In this document: positions 31,007 through 39,287 of the stretch, in pieces
Layout of the letters: each line of letters begins with the position of its first letter
Numbering within the stretch: the stretch's first letter is position 1
Assembly: GCA_045580105.1 (NCBI GenBank)
Contig: JAZNNH010000034.1
Location: 1 to 47,839, forward strand
Direction: 5' to 3'
DNA length: 47,839 bases
Source: RGIG5579 sp045580105
GTDB lineage: Bacteria > Bacillota > Clostridia > Oscillospirales > SIG627
The notes under the pieces: model-generated
Database searches by the model: none
What the model was told of the DNA's origin: nothing
What the model saw: the letters and a program-made list of their open reading frames with translations, nothing else
Position numbers and translations under genes: made by a program

Positions 31007-31762
31007 TCAGTCAAGATCCAAGGTCAGTTCCACGGGGCAGTGGTCACTGCCGAAAATATCGGTCAGAATCCGATGCTCGCGAATGGCGGGGTTCAAATCC
31101 GCGGAGGTGACGAAATAGTCGATTCTCCAGCCCACGTTTCGCTCTCTGGCGCGCATGCGATAGCTCCACCAAGAATAGGCGTTCGTTTGATCGGGATACA
31201 GATAGCGGAACGAATCGGTAAAGCCCGCCGCCAAAAGACGGGAAAACTGCTCGCGTTCCTCGTCGGAAAAGCCGGGGTTCCCCACGTTGGCTTTGGGGTA
31301 TGTCAGATCAATTTCTTGGTGTGCCACGTTCAAATCTCCGCAGAGAATCACGCTTTTTTTCTCCTTTAGGGAAACAAGATAAGCGCGCAGATCATCTTCG
31401 TATTCCATACGGTACGCCAGCCGCTTCAGCTCCGGTTGGGCGTTGGGCGTGTAGGAATTGACCAAGAAAAAGGAGTCGAATTCCAAGGTGATCAGCCGCC
31501 CCTCGTCGCTGTATTTTCCGTCGATGCCGTATTGCACGGAAAGTGGCTCTTGTTTGGAGAAAACAAGCGTTCCCGAATAGCCCTTTTTCTCGGCACTGCT
31601 CCAGAATTGGTGATAGCCGGGGGTTAAGATTTGTGCCTGCCCCTCTTGCATTTTGGTTTCCTGCACAGCAAATAGATCGGCGTCCGATTCTTTGAAAAAG
31701 TCCAGAAAGCCCTTGGAAAGGCAGGCTCTCAGGCCGTTTACGTTAAAGGAAATCAGTTTCAT
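31007..31762 (-). CDS. exoA: Exodeoxyribonuclease III / AP endonuclease
   Basis: 251 residues of the XthA/ExoA family. MKLISFNVNGLRACLSKGFL, the metal-binding Glu in AVQETKMQ, LCGDLNVAHQEIDLT (Asp-x-Asn), AGFTDSFRYLYP, SWWSYRMRARERNVGWRIDYF and the final GSDHCPVEL with the catalytic Asp-His pair. It cuts DNA at abasic sites in base excision repair. Has its own promoter; convergent with rnfD and divergent from the sigma-F operon. Confidence 0.96.
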   Translation of the reverse strand: MKLISFNVNGLRACLSKGFLDFFKESDADLFAVQETKMQEGQAQILTPGYHQFWSSAEKKGYSGTLVFSKQEPLSVQYGIDGKYSDEGRLITLEFDSFFLVNSYTPNAQPELKRLAYRMEYEDDLRAYLVSLKEKKSVILCGDLNVAHQEIDLTYPKANVGNPGFSDEEREQFSRLLAAGFTDSFRYLYPDQTNAYSWWSYRMRARERNVGWRIDYFVTSADLNPAIREHRILTDIFGSDHCPVELTLDLD

Positions 31763-31788
31763 AGCGGTATCCTCTCAGTATTTTCTCC

Positions 31789-31817
31789 ATTATATCGGTG
31801 CGGCGGGCAAAAGTCAA
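31789..31817 (-). promoter_or_regulatory. Sigma-A promoter of exoA
   Basis: Minus strand TTGACT and TATAAT with a 17-bp spacer, 27 bp before the exoA start. Confidence 0.8.
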
Positions 31818-31909
31818 TGTGACAAAATGGATCGGCCACTCAAAATTTGACAAATTCCCCGCTTTTCTTTTGTTACCATAGAGCAAAGGAACAAAGAAAG
31901 GATGGGAAT

Positions 31910-32221
31910 ATGAAAATCATTACTGCCGAAAAAGACGGCTCTTTGATCGTACGGATCACAGGCGACATCGACCACCACAGCGCGCCCGGCATCCGAGAGG
32001 AGATCGATCGGGAAATGATCTTGAAAAACCCCAAGGAAATCATTTTGGATTTGGGAAATACGGATTTTATGGATTCCTCCGGTCTGGGACTGATTTTGGG
32101 GAGATTGCGGAAAACGCAGGAGCGATCGATCGGACTGACGCTCTTGAACCCTACGGAGCAGATCATCAAAATTCTTCGCCTTGCGGGCGTGGAAAAAACA
32201 TTGAAGATTACGTATTTATAA
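31910..32221 (+). CDS. spoIIAA: Anti-sigma F factor antagonist
   Basis: 103 residues from ATG 31910 after AAAGGATGGGAAT. STAS domain with EKDGSLIVRITGDIDHHSAPGIREEID and the phosphorylated serine in FMDSSGLGLILGR. Unphosphorylated SpoIIAA releases sigma-F from SpoIIAB in the forespore; SpoIIAB phosphorylates it. First gene of the three-gene operon with spoIIAB and sigF, the strongest sign that the organism makes spores. The in-frame upstream extension has no ribosome site and overlaps the promoter region. Confidence 0.95.
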   Translation: MKIITAEKDGSLIVRITGDIDHHSAPGIREEIDREMILKNPKEIILDLGNTDFMDSSGLGLILGRLRKTQERSIGLTLLNPTEQIIKILRLAGVEKTLKITYL

Positions 32222-32231
32222 GGAGAAGGAT

Positions 32232-32666
32232 ATGAAAAAGATTGTGAATACGACGCGACTTCGCTTTCCTGCCTTGGGGGAAAACGAAAGCTTTGCCCGT
32301 ATCGTGACCGCCGGTTTTTTGATGCATTTGGGCGTGACGCCATCGACCTTGGCGGACATCAAAACCATGGTCAGTGAGGCGGTCACCAACGCCATCGTTC
32401 ACGGGTATCGGGGCGAGGATCCGAACCAAAGCTTTATTTTTCTGGAATTGAAGTTTTACAAGGATCGAACGCTGATCATCAGCGTCACGGACAAAGGGCA
32501 CGGAATTGAAAACGTGGAGGCGGCGATGGAGCCGTTCTTTACCACGGATCGGGAGGGAGAGCGAAGCGGGATGGGGCTTCCCATTATGCGCGCCTTTTCC
32601 GATGCCATGCGCATCACCTCGCGTCCCGGCAGAACGTGTGTGACCATGCGAAAGAAATTGCCATGA
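32232..32666 (+). CDS. spoIIAB: Anti-sigma F factor (serine kinase)
   Basis: 144 residues, GHKL ATPase. N-box VSEAVTNAIVHGY, G1 box VTDKGHGIENVE and the lid and G2 region ERSGMGLPIMRAFSD. It binds sigma-F and holds it inactive with ATP, and phosphorylates SpoIIAA. AAGGAGAAGG precedes the ATG. Its stop overlaps the sigF start (ATGA), coupling synthesis of the inhibitor and its target. Confidence 0.95.
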   Translation: MKKIVNTTRLRFPALGENESFARIVTAGFLMHLGVTPSTLADIKTMVSEAVTNAIVHGYRGEDPNQSFIFLELKFYKDRTLIISVTDKGHGIENVEAAMEPFFTTDREGERSGMGLPIMRAFSDAMRITSRPGRTCVTMRKKLP

Positions 32667-33376
32667 CCCCCTACGTCAACGATCCGGATACCATCAGAAT
32701 GGCAAAAGACGGGAACAGCGTTGCCATGGAAACGGTCGTGAGCACGAACTTGGGGCTGGTGAAAAGCATTGCCCTGCGCTTTACGGGGCGCGGGGTGGAA
32801 CTGGAGGATCTGATTCAAATCGGAACGGTGGGAATGCTCAAAGCCATTCGCGGCTTCGACCCCGATATGGAATGCCGCTTCACCACCTACGCCGTTCCGC
32901 TCATTATGGGAGAGATCAAACGCTTTTTGCGCGACGACGGATGGATCAAGATCAGTCGCGAGGTGCGAAAAAACGCGGCGACGATCTTCCGCTTTACCGA
33001 GAATTGGGAGAAAAAACACGGCACGGCGCCGACGCTGGATCTGATTGTGCGGGAAACGGCACTTTCGGAGGAAGCGATTGCCATCGCGCTTGCCGCCAGC
33101 CGCCCCGCACTTTCCCTGTATGCCAAGGATGAGGAAACGGGAATTTGCGTGGAGGATCTGATCGGGCACGACAGTATGGAGGACGCCGCCACCTCGATTG
33201 CGCTTCGGCAAGCGGTGGAACAATTGCCGCAGGAGGAGAAGAAACTGATTTGCTTGCGTTATTTTAAATCCCTGACCCAAGAGCAAACCGCCAAGATTCT
33301 CGGTTTGACACAGGTGAAAGTGTCCCGAGAGGAGAAACGGATTCTGGGAAAGCTCAGACAGGCGTTTTTGTGCTGA
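32663..33376 (+). CDS. sigF: Sporulation sigma factor F
   Basis: 237 residues from ATG 32663, which overlaps the spoIIAB stop; the frame extends further upstream but inside spoIIAB. Region 2 (about 20-95) carries NLGLVKSIALRF, GRGVELEDLIQIGTVGMLKAIRGFDPDMECRFTTYAVPLIMGEIKRFLRDDGWIK; region 3 and region 4 (EKKLICLRYFKSLTQEQTAKILGLTQVKVSREEKRIL) follow. Forespore-specific sigma of the SigB/F/G family; the operon context and the SpoIIA partners identify it as sigma-F rather than sigma-B or sigma-G. Confidence 0.95.
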   Translation: MTPYVNDPDTIRMAKDGNSVAMETVVSTNLGLVKSIALRFTGRGVELEDLIQIGTVGMLKAIRGFDPDMECRFTTYAVPLIMGEIKRFLRDDGWIKISREVRKNAATIFRFTENWEKKHGTAPTLDLIVRETALSEEAIAIALAASRPALSLYAKDEETGICVEDLIGHDSMEDAATSIALRQAVEQLPQEEKKLICLRYFKSLTQEQTAKILGLTQVKVSREEKRILGKLRQAFLC

Positions 33377-33404
33377 AATCGGCGCCGATTTCGGCACTTT
33401 TTTT
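33371..33404 (+). terminator. Terminator of sigma-F operon
   Basis: Stem GCTGAAATCGG / CCGATTTCGGC (one G-T pair, tight loop) overlapping the sigF stop and followed by TTTTTTT. Confidence 0.75.
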
Positions 33405-33413
33405 CGATAATGC

Positions 33414-33442
33414 TTGACTTTTTTGGGCGCATATTCTATAAT
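33414..33442 (+). promoter_or_regulatory. Sigma-A promoter of aromatic operon
   Basis: TTGACT and perfect TATAAT with a 17-bp spacer, 33 bp before the leader peptide. No other promoter is seen inside the nine-gene operon. Confidence 0.85.
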
Positions 33443-33474
33443 AAAGTAAATTTTTCCGAAAGGAGACAGCAGGT

Positions 33475-33561
33475 ATGACTCAGTTTGATCGAAATATTCG
33501 CATTCGATTTTATTACTTTACTGCAGCGGACTGTCTGTGCTCCGGAAAAAACGAACGGTAA
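33475..33561 (+). CDS. Aromatic-operon leader peptide (Phe-Tyr-Tyr-Phe)
   Basis: 28 codons, ATG 33475 to TAA 33559-33561, with AGGAG 9 bases before the ATG. It carries four aromatic codons in a row (TTT TAT TAC TTT, 33508-33519) inside RIRFYYFTAAD, plus one earlier Phe codon, and no Trp codon. This is a classic attenuation leader: slow decoding of Phe or Tyr codons would hold the ribosome there. It sits directly before the terminator/antiterminator region and 93 bp before a nine-gene operon that makes exactly Phe and Tyr. Too short for gene finders. Confidence 0.85.
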   Translation: MTQFDRNIRIRFYYFTAADCLCSGKNER

Positions 33562-33588
33562 CGTTTTTAATCGGGATCAGATGTCCGC
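33526..33588 (+). promoter_or_regulatory. Antiterminator of aromatic operon
   Basis: GCGGAC (33526-33531) pairs with GTCCGC (33583-33588) and TCTG (33534-33537) with CAGA (33578-33581); TCC (33541-33543) can add to GGA (33574-33576). The 3' arm overlaps the first bases of the terminator stem, so the two folds exclude each other. A ribosome held at 33508-33519 leaves most of 33526-33537 free; one that reaches the stop codon covers it. Confidence 0.7.
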
Positions 33589-33633
33589 AATTCTTACGTT
33601 CCCTTTGGGACGTGAAGGGATTGCGGATTTTTT
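33584..33633 (+). terminator. Attenuator terminator of aromatic operon
   Basis: Long stem: TCCGCAAT (33584-33591) with ATTGCGGA (33620-33627), then CTTACGT with ACGTGAAG and TCCC with GGGA around a TTT loop, with small bulges, followed by TTTTTT (33628-33633). It ends 22 bp before the first structural gene and its ribosome site AAGGAGG. Confidence 0.85.
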
Positions 33634-33654
33634 GTTTTCAAGGAGGAAGAGAAT

Positions 33655-34842
33655 ATGCTTTCACAAAAAATGCTGGAATTGGGTCAACAAAGCTCGGTCA
33701 TCCGCGCGATTTCCGAATACGGCGCAAGGCGAAAAAAAGAGATCGGGGCAGAGAACGTGTTTGATTTTTCTCTGGGCAACCCCAGCATCCCCGCGCCGGA
33801 GAAAATCACCGAAACCATCGTCGAGCTTTGCCGGACGCTTTCCCCTTGTGCCCTGCACGGATATACCTCGTCTGCCGGCGATCTTGGGGTCAGACAGGCG
33901 ATTGCCGAGTCCATTCAAAGCCGCTTTGGTGCTCCTGCGAGTGCACAGCATATTTATATGACCTGCGGTGCGGCGGCGAGTTTGACCATCGCGCTTCACG
34001 CCGTGCTGAACCCCGGCCAAGAGGTGGTCGTACCCGCTCCCTTTTTTCCCGAATATCGCGTGTTTGTGGAAAAAGCAGGCGGTGTTTTGGTGCCCGTTCC
34101 CAGTTTGATGCCCTCGTTCCAGTTGGATTTGGAAGCCATGGAGCGTGCCATCACCGAAAAAACGAAGGTCGTTCTTCTCAACTCCCCCAACAATCCCACC
34201 GGTGCGGTCTATTCCGAAGAAAGTTTGGTTGCCCTCGCCGCCCTTTTGAAGAAAAAGGAAGCGCAGTTCGGCACAACCATTTTCCTTTTGACCGACGAGC
34301 CGTACCGTGAACTGTACTACGGCAAGGGCGCTTTGACTTGGCTTCCCTCGCTTTACGAGCGCACCTTGGTCGGCTATTCTTACAGCAAATCGCTGTCCTT
34401 GCCGGGCGAGCGAATCGGATATCTGTACGTGTCGGACACCTGTCCCGATGCGGATCTGGTTTTTGCCGCCGTGTGCGGCGCAGGCAGAAGCTTGGGTTTT
34501 GTGTGTGCGCCCTCTCTTTGGCAGAAGGTGGCAGGCGCTTGTCAGGGCATTTCCAGTGACGTGGAACAGTATCGGGAAAACAAAGATCTTTTGGCAGGGG
34601 CGCTTTCTCAGATGGGCTACACCATCACCCCGCCCGAAGGCGCGTTTTACCTTTTCGTTCGCGCTCTGGAGGAGGATGCCAATGACTTTTGCGAAAAAGC
34701 CAAAGCGCACGAGCTTCTTCTCGTTCCCAGCGACTCGTTCGGCGTGAAGGGCTTTGTGCGGATCGCGTATTGCGTCAGCAAAGAAACCATTGAAAAATCT
34801 CTTCCCGCATTCCGCGCCTTGATGGAGGAATATCAAAAATGA
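33655..34842 (+). CDS. Aromatic/aspartate aminotransferase
   Basis: 395 residues, class I PLP aminotransferase. DFSLGNPSIPAPEKI, GYTSSAGDLGVRQAIAE, NSPNNPTGAVYSEE with the PLP-binding Asn, FLLTDEPYRELYY and the Schiff-base Lys in YSYSKSLSLPGERIGYL (about residue 245), and the substrate Arg in GFVRIAYCVS. Position as first gene of the aromatic operon suggests it makes Phe and Tyr from phenylpyruvate and hydroxyphenylpyruvate, though the fold also fits aspartate. AGGAGG lies 9 bases before the ATG. Its stop overlaps the next start (ATGA). Confidence 0.88.
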   Translation: MLSQKMLELGQQSSVIRAISEYGARRKKEIGAENVFDFSLGNPSIPAPEKITETIVELCRTLSPCALHGYTSSAGDLGVRQAIAESIQSRFGAPASAQHIYMTCGAAASLTIALHAVLNPGQEVVVPAPFFPEYRVFVEKAGGVLVPVPSLMPSFQLDLEAMERAITEKTKVVLLNSPNNPTGAVYSEESLVALAALLKKKEAQFGTTIFLLTDEPYRELYYGKGALTWLPSLYERTLVGYSYSKSLSLPGERIGYLYVSDTCPDADLVFAAVCGAGRSLGFVCAPSLWQKVAGACQGISSDVEQYRENKDLLAGALSQMGYTITPPEGAFYLFVRALEEDANDFCEKAKAHELLLVPSDSFGVKGFVRIAYCVSKETIEKSLPAFRALMEEYQK

Positions 34843-35933
34843 GCCAAACGCAGTTAGACGAAGCCCGCGCGCGCATCGACCAGATCGATCAGGAAATGGC
34901 AGCGCTCTTTTCCGCGCGCATGGAAGCGGCAAAGCAGGTCGCGCTTTATAAAAAAAGCACCGGTATGCCGATTTTTGATCCCGCCAGAGAAGATGCCGTC
35001 ATTACCCGCGGCGCGACGCGTGTCGAAGAAGACATTCGCGGCTATTACATCAATTTTCTGCACGCCACGATGGACGTTTCCAAGGCGTATCAATCGCGCT
35101 TAATCGAGGGGATGCAGATCGCGTTTTCGGGGGTTCCCGGCGCGTTTGCGGAAATTGCCGCTCGCAGAATTTTCCCGAAAGGCAACCCCGTCGGCTTTGC
35201 CGATTTTGCCAAGGCGTATGCGGCGGTGGAAGAGGGACGGTGCGACGTGGCGGTTCTGCCGCTGGAAAACAGCACCAACGGTGACGTGGGAACGGTGATG
35301 GACCTTGCGTTCTTCGGTTCTCTTTCGATCAACGGTATTTACGACATTCCCATCGAACAGCACCTTTTGGCAAAGCCGGGGGTCTCTCTTTCCGACATTA
35401 AAACAGTCATCAGCCATCCGCAGGCGCTGGGGCAGTGCTCGACCTTTTTGAAAAAGAGAGGGCTTGCCTGTATGGAAGCGGCGAATACCGCAGTTGCCGC
35501 CAAAAAGGTGGCAGAAGAGAGCGACGGCACGATTGCCGCCATCGGAAGCTTGGAGGCGGCAAAGGAATACGGCCTGCAGGTGCTTTGCAGTCACATTCAC
35601 GACAAAGGGGGCAACACCACGCGCTTTGCGGTGTTTTCCCGTGTCCCGAAAGAGCCGGGACCTGCCGATCGGCAATTTGTGATGCTCTTTACGGTGAAAA
35701 ACGAAGCCGGCGCATTGGCAAAGGCGGTTTCTGCCATTGGCGAACACGGCTTCAACCTGCGTGCCATCAAAAGCAGACCCACCAAGAAGCTTTCTTGGGA
35801 GTATTACTTTTTCCTCGAAGGAGAGGGGCATCTGCACTCATCCGAGGGCGAAATCATGCTTTCTCTGTTGCGGGAAAACTGCAATGATCTGAAAATTTTG
35901 GGTTGTTTTGAAAAAGAAAGTATTTTAGAATAG
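34839..35933 (+). CDS. pheA: Chorismate mutase-prephenate dehydratase (P-protein)
   Basis: 364 residues in three domains. An AroQ-type chorismate mutase (1-90) with ARARIDQIDQEMAALFSARMEAAKQVALYKK; the dehydratase (93-275) with AFSGVPGAFAEIAARRIF, PLENSTNGDVG, SHPQALGQCSTFL and the catalytic GNTTRFAVF; and an ACT domain (about 280-360) with MLFTVKNEAGALAKAVSAIGEHGFNLRAIKSRP, the Phe-sensing motif region. It turns chorismate to prephenate and then phenylpyruvate, with feedback by Phe expected through the ACT domain. Overlaps the aminotransferase stop by four bases. Confidence 0.96.
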   Translation: MSQTQLDEARARIDQIDQEMAALFSARMEAAKQVALYKKSTGMPIFDPAREDAVITRGATRVEEDIRGYYINFLHATMDVSKAYQSRLIEGMQIAFSGVPGAFAEIAARRIFPKGNPVGFADFAKAYAAVEEGRCDVAVLPLENSTNGDVGTVMDLAFFGSLSINGIYDIPIEQHLLAKPGVSLSDIKTVISHPQALGQCSTFLKKRGLACMEAANTAVAAKKVAEESDGTIAAIGSLEAAKEYGLQVLCSHIHDKGGNTTRFAVFSRVPKEPGPADRQFVMLFTVKNEAGALAKAVSAIGEHGFNLRAIKSRPTKKLSWEYYFFLEGEGHLHSSEGEIMLSLLRENCNDLKILGCFEKESILE

Positions 35934-35941
35934 GGGAAAAA

Positions 35942-36958
35942 ATGGAAATTCGTGTCAAAACACGCACAGGAGAGTACCCCATTTATTTGGAACGAGGGGG
36001 ACTTGCCCGCGCGGGAGAACAATTTTCTTTGAATCGAAAATGCTTCATCCTCACCGATGAAAACATTCCGAGCGAATACGTTGAAACCTTGAAGCGCGCT
36101 TGCCGCGAGCCGCACGTTTTCGTGATTGAGCCGGGGGAACGGTCGAAAACCTTGGCGGTGTTTGAAGCGTGTATTATGGAAATGCTAAACGCTTCCTTTT
36201 CCCGCACGGACTGCGTGATCGCGCTGGGGGGCGGTGTGGTAGGAGATCTGGCGGGATTCGTTGCCAGCGCTTACCTGAGAGGGGTGGATTTTTATAACAT
36301 TCCCACAACCCTCCTCTCTCAGGTGGATTCCTCCATCGGCGGAAAAGTGGCGGTCAACGTAAAGGGCTTGAAAAACATGGTGGGCGCGTTTTATCCTCCC
36401 AAGGCAGTTCTGATCGACCCGAATACGCTTTCCAGTTTACCCCGTCGGCATCTTGCCGCAGGGCTTGCCGAATCGGTGAAAATGGCGATGACCTTTGACC
36501 AGGACGCGTTTCGGCTCATCGAAGAAAACGATCCGATGGAGCATTTGGACAAAATCATCGAACAAAGTCTTCGCATCAAGAAACAGGTGGTGGAAGAGGA
36601 CGAACTGGAATCGGACCTAAGAAAGGTGCTCAATTTCGGTCACACCCTTGCCCACGCCATTGAAAGCGAAAGTCATAAGACGGACGACCCGCTGTTTCAC
36701 GGGGAAAGCGTGGCACTGGGGATGATCCCGATGTGCTCGCCCGAAGCAAGAGCGCGACTTGTTCCCGTCTTGGAAAAAATCGGGCTTCCCACCCGTTTTT
36801 CCTTGGATCCCGACGCCTTGCTTGCCGCGATGCGTCACGATAAAAAAGTAAGTCAGGATTCCATTGTTTTGATCCGTGTGGACGAAGTGGGATCGTATCG
36901 AATGGAAACAAAACCGCTTTGTGAATTCGAAGAAGAAGTGAAAGGTTGGAAGTTATGA
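35942..36958 (+). CDS. aroB: 3-dehydroquinate synthase
   Basis: 338 residues. FILTDENIPSEY, the NAD loop EPGERSKTL, IALGGGVVGDLAGFVASAYLRGVDFYNIPTTLLSQVDSSIGGKVAVN, then LNFGHTLAHAIE and FHGESVALGM with the zinc His residues (second and third ligands). It converts DAHP to 3-dehydroquinate. The GGK-VAVN region differs from the usual GGKTGVN. Cytosolic. Starts 8 bp after pheA; ends overlapping aroC by four bases. Normal length for Firmicutes. Confidence 0.95.
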   Translation: MEIRVKTRTGEYPIYLERGGLARAGEQFSLNRKCFILTDENIPSEYVETLKRACREPHVFVIEPGERSKTLAVFEACIMEMLNASFSRTDCVIALGGGVVGDLAGFVASAYLRGVDFYNIPTTLLSQVDSSIGGKVAVNVKGLKNMVGAFYPPKAVLIDPNTLSSLPRRHLAAGLAESVKMAMTFDQDAFRLIEENDPMEHLDKIIEQSLRIKKQVVEEDELESDLRKVLNFGHTLAHAIESESHKTDDPLFHGESVALGMIPMCSPEARARLVPVLEKIGLPTRFSLDPDALLAAMRHDKKVSQDSIVLIRVDEVGSYRMETKPLCEFEEEVKGWKL

Positions 36959-38058
36959 AAAACACCTTTGGAAACGCGGTAACGCTGACCCTTTTCGGGG
37001 AAAGTCACGGTCAGGCGATCGGCTGTGTGATCGACGGGATTGCGCCGGGGATTGCGGTGTCAACGGAACGCATTTCCCATTTTCTTTCGCTTCGCCGCCC
37101 GCAGGGAGCTATTTCCACGGCACGATGCGAGCCCGACCCCGTTTCGATCGTCAGCGGTGTGTTTGAGGGAAAAACCACGGGAACACCGCTTTGTCTTCTC
37201 ATTCCCAACACCGAGCAGCGCTCGAAGGACTATCAAGCCGTGACGGCTTACCGTCCGGGACACGCGGATTTTACCGCACAAATGAAATATCACGGGTATC
37301 AGGACGCGCGCGGCGGCGGACATTTTTCCGGCCGCATTACCGCCCCACTGGTGGCGGCAGGCGCGATTCTTTCCGATGCCCTGAAAGAAAAAGGAATTGT
37401 GATCGGCACGCACATTAAAACGTTGCACGGGATTTCGGATACCGATCTGACTGCGACCCGCGAGGTACTGGAAGCGCTCTCGCAACGGCCGTTCCCCGTT
37501 CTCGATTCTGCGGTCGAGGAAGCGATGAAAAACGAAATTTTAGCCGCAAAAGAGGCAGGCGACAGTGTGGGCGGTGTGCTGGAAAGCGCCGTTCTGGGTC
37601 TTCCTGCCGGCGTGGGCGAACCTTGGTTTGATTCGTTAGAGGGGATGCTCTCGCACGCGCTCTTTTCCATTCCCGCCGTGAAAGGGGTGGAATTCGGGGA
37701 CGGCTTCGGCTTGACCGAAAAATTCGGAAGCGAGGCGAACGATGCCTTTGCGCCGGGCGGGGACGGCGCGATCGTCACGAAAACCAATCACAACGGCGGC
37801 ATCAACGGCGGCATTTCCAACGGAATGCCCCTCCTCTTCCGCTGTGCCGTGAAACCCACGCCCACCATTGCCAAAACGCAAGATACGGTGGATGCGAAAT
37901 CCGGCAAAGAAGTCGAATTTTCCTGCGGAGGCAGACACGACCCCTGCATCGTGCATCGCGCCAGAGTTGTGGTGGACAGCATCACGGCGCTGGTGCTCGC
38001 GGATGCGCTGACCACGCGCTTCGGCACGGATTTCTTAGCACCGGAGAAAGTCCAATGA
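36955..38058 (+). CDS. aroC: Chorismate synthase
   Basis: 367 residues from ATG 36955, the ATGA overlap with aroB; an in-frame Met three codons earlier lies inside aroB. LFGESHGQAIGCVIDGIAPG, RPGHADFTAQMKYHGYQDARGGGHFSGR with the FMN site, GGINGGISNGMPLLFRCAVKPTPTI and GRHDPCIVHRARVVVDS. It removes phosphate from EPSP to give chorismate, needing reduced FMN. All signature blocks are present. Confidence 0.96.
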   Translation: MKNTFGNAVTLTLFGESHGQAIGCVIDGIAPGIAVSTERISHFLSLRRPQGAISTARCEPDPVSIVSGVFEGKTTGTPLCLLIPNTEQRSKDYQAVTAYRPGHADFTAQMKYHGYQDARGGGHFSGRITAPLVAAGAILSDALKEKGIVIGTHIKTLHGISDTDLTATREVLEALSQRPFPVLDSAVEEAMKNEILAAKEAGDSVGGVLESAVLGLPAGVGEPWFDSLEGMLSHALFSIPAVKGVEFGDGFGLTEKFGSEANDAFAPGGDGAIVTKTNHNGGINGGISNGMPLLFRCAVKPTPTIAKTQDTVDAKSGKEVEFSCGGRHDPCIVHRARVVVDSITALVLADALTTRFGTDFLAPEKVQ

Positions 38059-39287
38059 AATACGGTTTGATCGGGGAAACGCTCGGACACAGCATGTCGG
38101 TTCCCATTCACACGCGGCTGGGTCTTTACGAATATTGCCTTTGCCCCTTAAAACAAGAGGAACTGGATTTGTTTTTGCGCCGTCGCGATTTTTCGGGGAT
38201 CAACGTGACCATCCCCTATAAAAAAGCGGTCATCCCTTATTGCACAAAGCTTAGCCGAGAAGCGGAGCTTTGCGGCGCGGTGAACACCATCGTGCATCGC
38301 GACGGGGAACTTTTCGGCTACAACACGGATTTTCTCGGACTCAAAGCCCTGACCGAAAAGCTTGGTGTGGACGTGAGAGAAAAAAACGTTCTGATTTTAG
38401 GAAGCGGCGGCACCGCCGGTACGGCGCGTGCGCTTTGCCGTCATTTGGGCGCTTCTCGCATTGATATGGTCAGCCGCAGCGGAAAAGACGGCTGTATTTC
38501 CTATGAAGCGGCGATCCAAAAGACGGATACGCAGGTCATTTTCAACACCACGCCCTGCGGTATGTTCCCGAATATGGGCAAAAGTCCGATTGATTTGGCG
38601 TATTTTCCCCGCCTTTTCGCGGTTTTGGATGCGGTGTATAATCCCTTGCAAAGCCAGCTTGTTTTGGATGCAAAAAAAAGGGGGATCAAAGCGATGGGCG
38701 GGCTTTATATGCTCGTATCGCAAGCCATCTTTTCCGCTGTCATTTGGACGGGAAGACAGGATCTGACCGAACAGATCGACCCCATTTACGAAGCGATGTT
38801 CAAAACGATGCAAAACATCGTCCTGGTGGGGATGCCCGGCGTGGGCAAAACCACCTTGGGAAAGAAGCTTGCCGAAAAACTGGGGAAAACCTTTTTCGAC
38901 AGTGACGAAGAGATTGTAAAACAAGCGGGCATCTCCATTCCCGAAATCTTTGCCCGCGATGGTGAAAAGGGCTTTCGCGACCTCGAAGAAGAGGTGATTT
39001 CGGCGCTTTCTGCCAAGCAAAACGCGCTTCTTGCCACCGGTGGCGGTGCCGTTTTGCGGCAAGCAAACGTCGATCACCTGAAGGGAAACGGAATTTTGAT
39101 CTTTTTGGATGCGCCGCCCGAAACCTTGCTCGCGACCTCAAACCGCCCGCTTTCTTCTACGCCGGCGGCCTTACACCAGCGCTATGAAGAGCGCTACGAT
39201 CGATACTGCAGCGTTTGCGATATTCACGTTTCCGTTACGCGCGACGTGGAAGAAAATCTTGCCAAAATATGGGAGAAGATTATATGA
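38055..39287 (+). CDS. aroE/aroK: Shikimate dehydrogenase-shikimate kinase fusion
   Basis: 410 residues joining two enzymes. AroE, 1-250: GETLGHSMSVPIHTRLGL, the catalytic Lys of GINVTIPYKKAV, NTIVHRDGELFGYNTDFLG with the Asp, and the NADPH loop ILGSGGTAGTARALCRHLG. AroK, 252-410: Walker A GMPGVGKTTLGKKLA, FFDSDEEIVKQAG (shikimate-binding Asp), FRDLEEEV and ATGGGAVLR. It carries out steps 4 and 5 of the pathway. The join has no stop and only a short linker (QIDPIYEAMFKTMQN). No internal ribosome site is seen before the kinase, so one chain is expected. Confidence 0.94.
   Translation: MKYGLIGETLGHSMSVPIHTRLGLYEYCLCPLKQEELDLFLRRRDFSGINVTIPYKKAVIPYCTKLSREAELCGAVNTIVHRDGELFGYNTDFLGLKALTEKLGVDVREKNVLILGSGGTAGTARALCRHLGASRIDMVSRSGKDGCISYEAAIQKTDTQVIFNTTPCGMFPNMGKSPIDLAYFPRLFAVLDAVYNPLQSQLVLDAKKRGIKAMGGLYMLVSQAIFSAVIWTGRQDLTEQIDPIYEAMFKTMQNIVLVGMPGVGKTTLGKKLAEKLGKTFFDSDEEIVKQAGISIPEIFARDGEKGFRDLEEEVISALSAKQNALLATGGGAVLRQANVDHLKGNGILIFLDAPPETLLATSNRPLSSTPAALHQRYEERYDRYCSVCDIHVSVTRDVEENLAKIWEKII

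Noticed and set aside
31870..31910. Sigma-H-like promoter (AGGAACA, 12 bp, GAAT) before spoIIAA
   Set aside because: Its -10 would overlap the start codon and its -35 the ribosome region, so it cannot drive spoIIAA. No other convincing sigma-H site was found; TTGACA at 31852 has no -10 at proper distance.
33414..33655. T-box riboswitch before the aromatic operon
   Set aside because: The leader is too short, lacks the conserved T-box TGG region and stem I, and has a translated leader peptide with aromatic codons instead.
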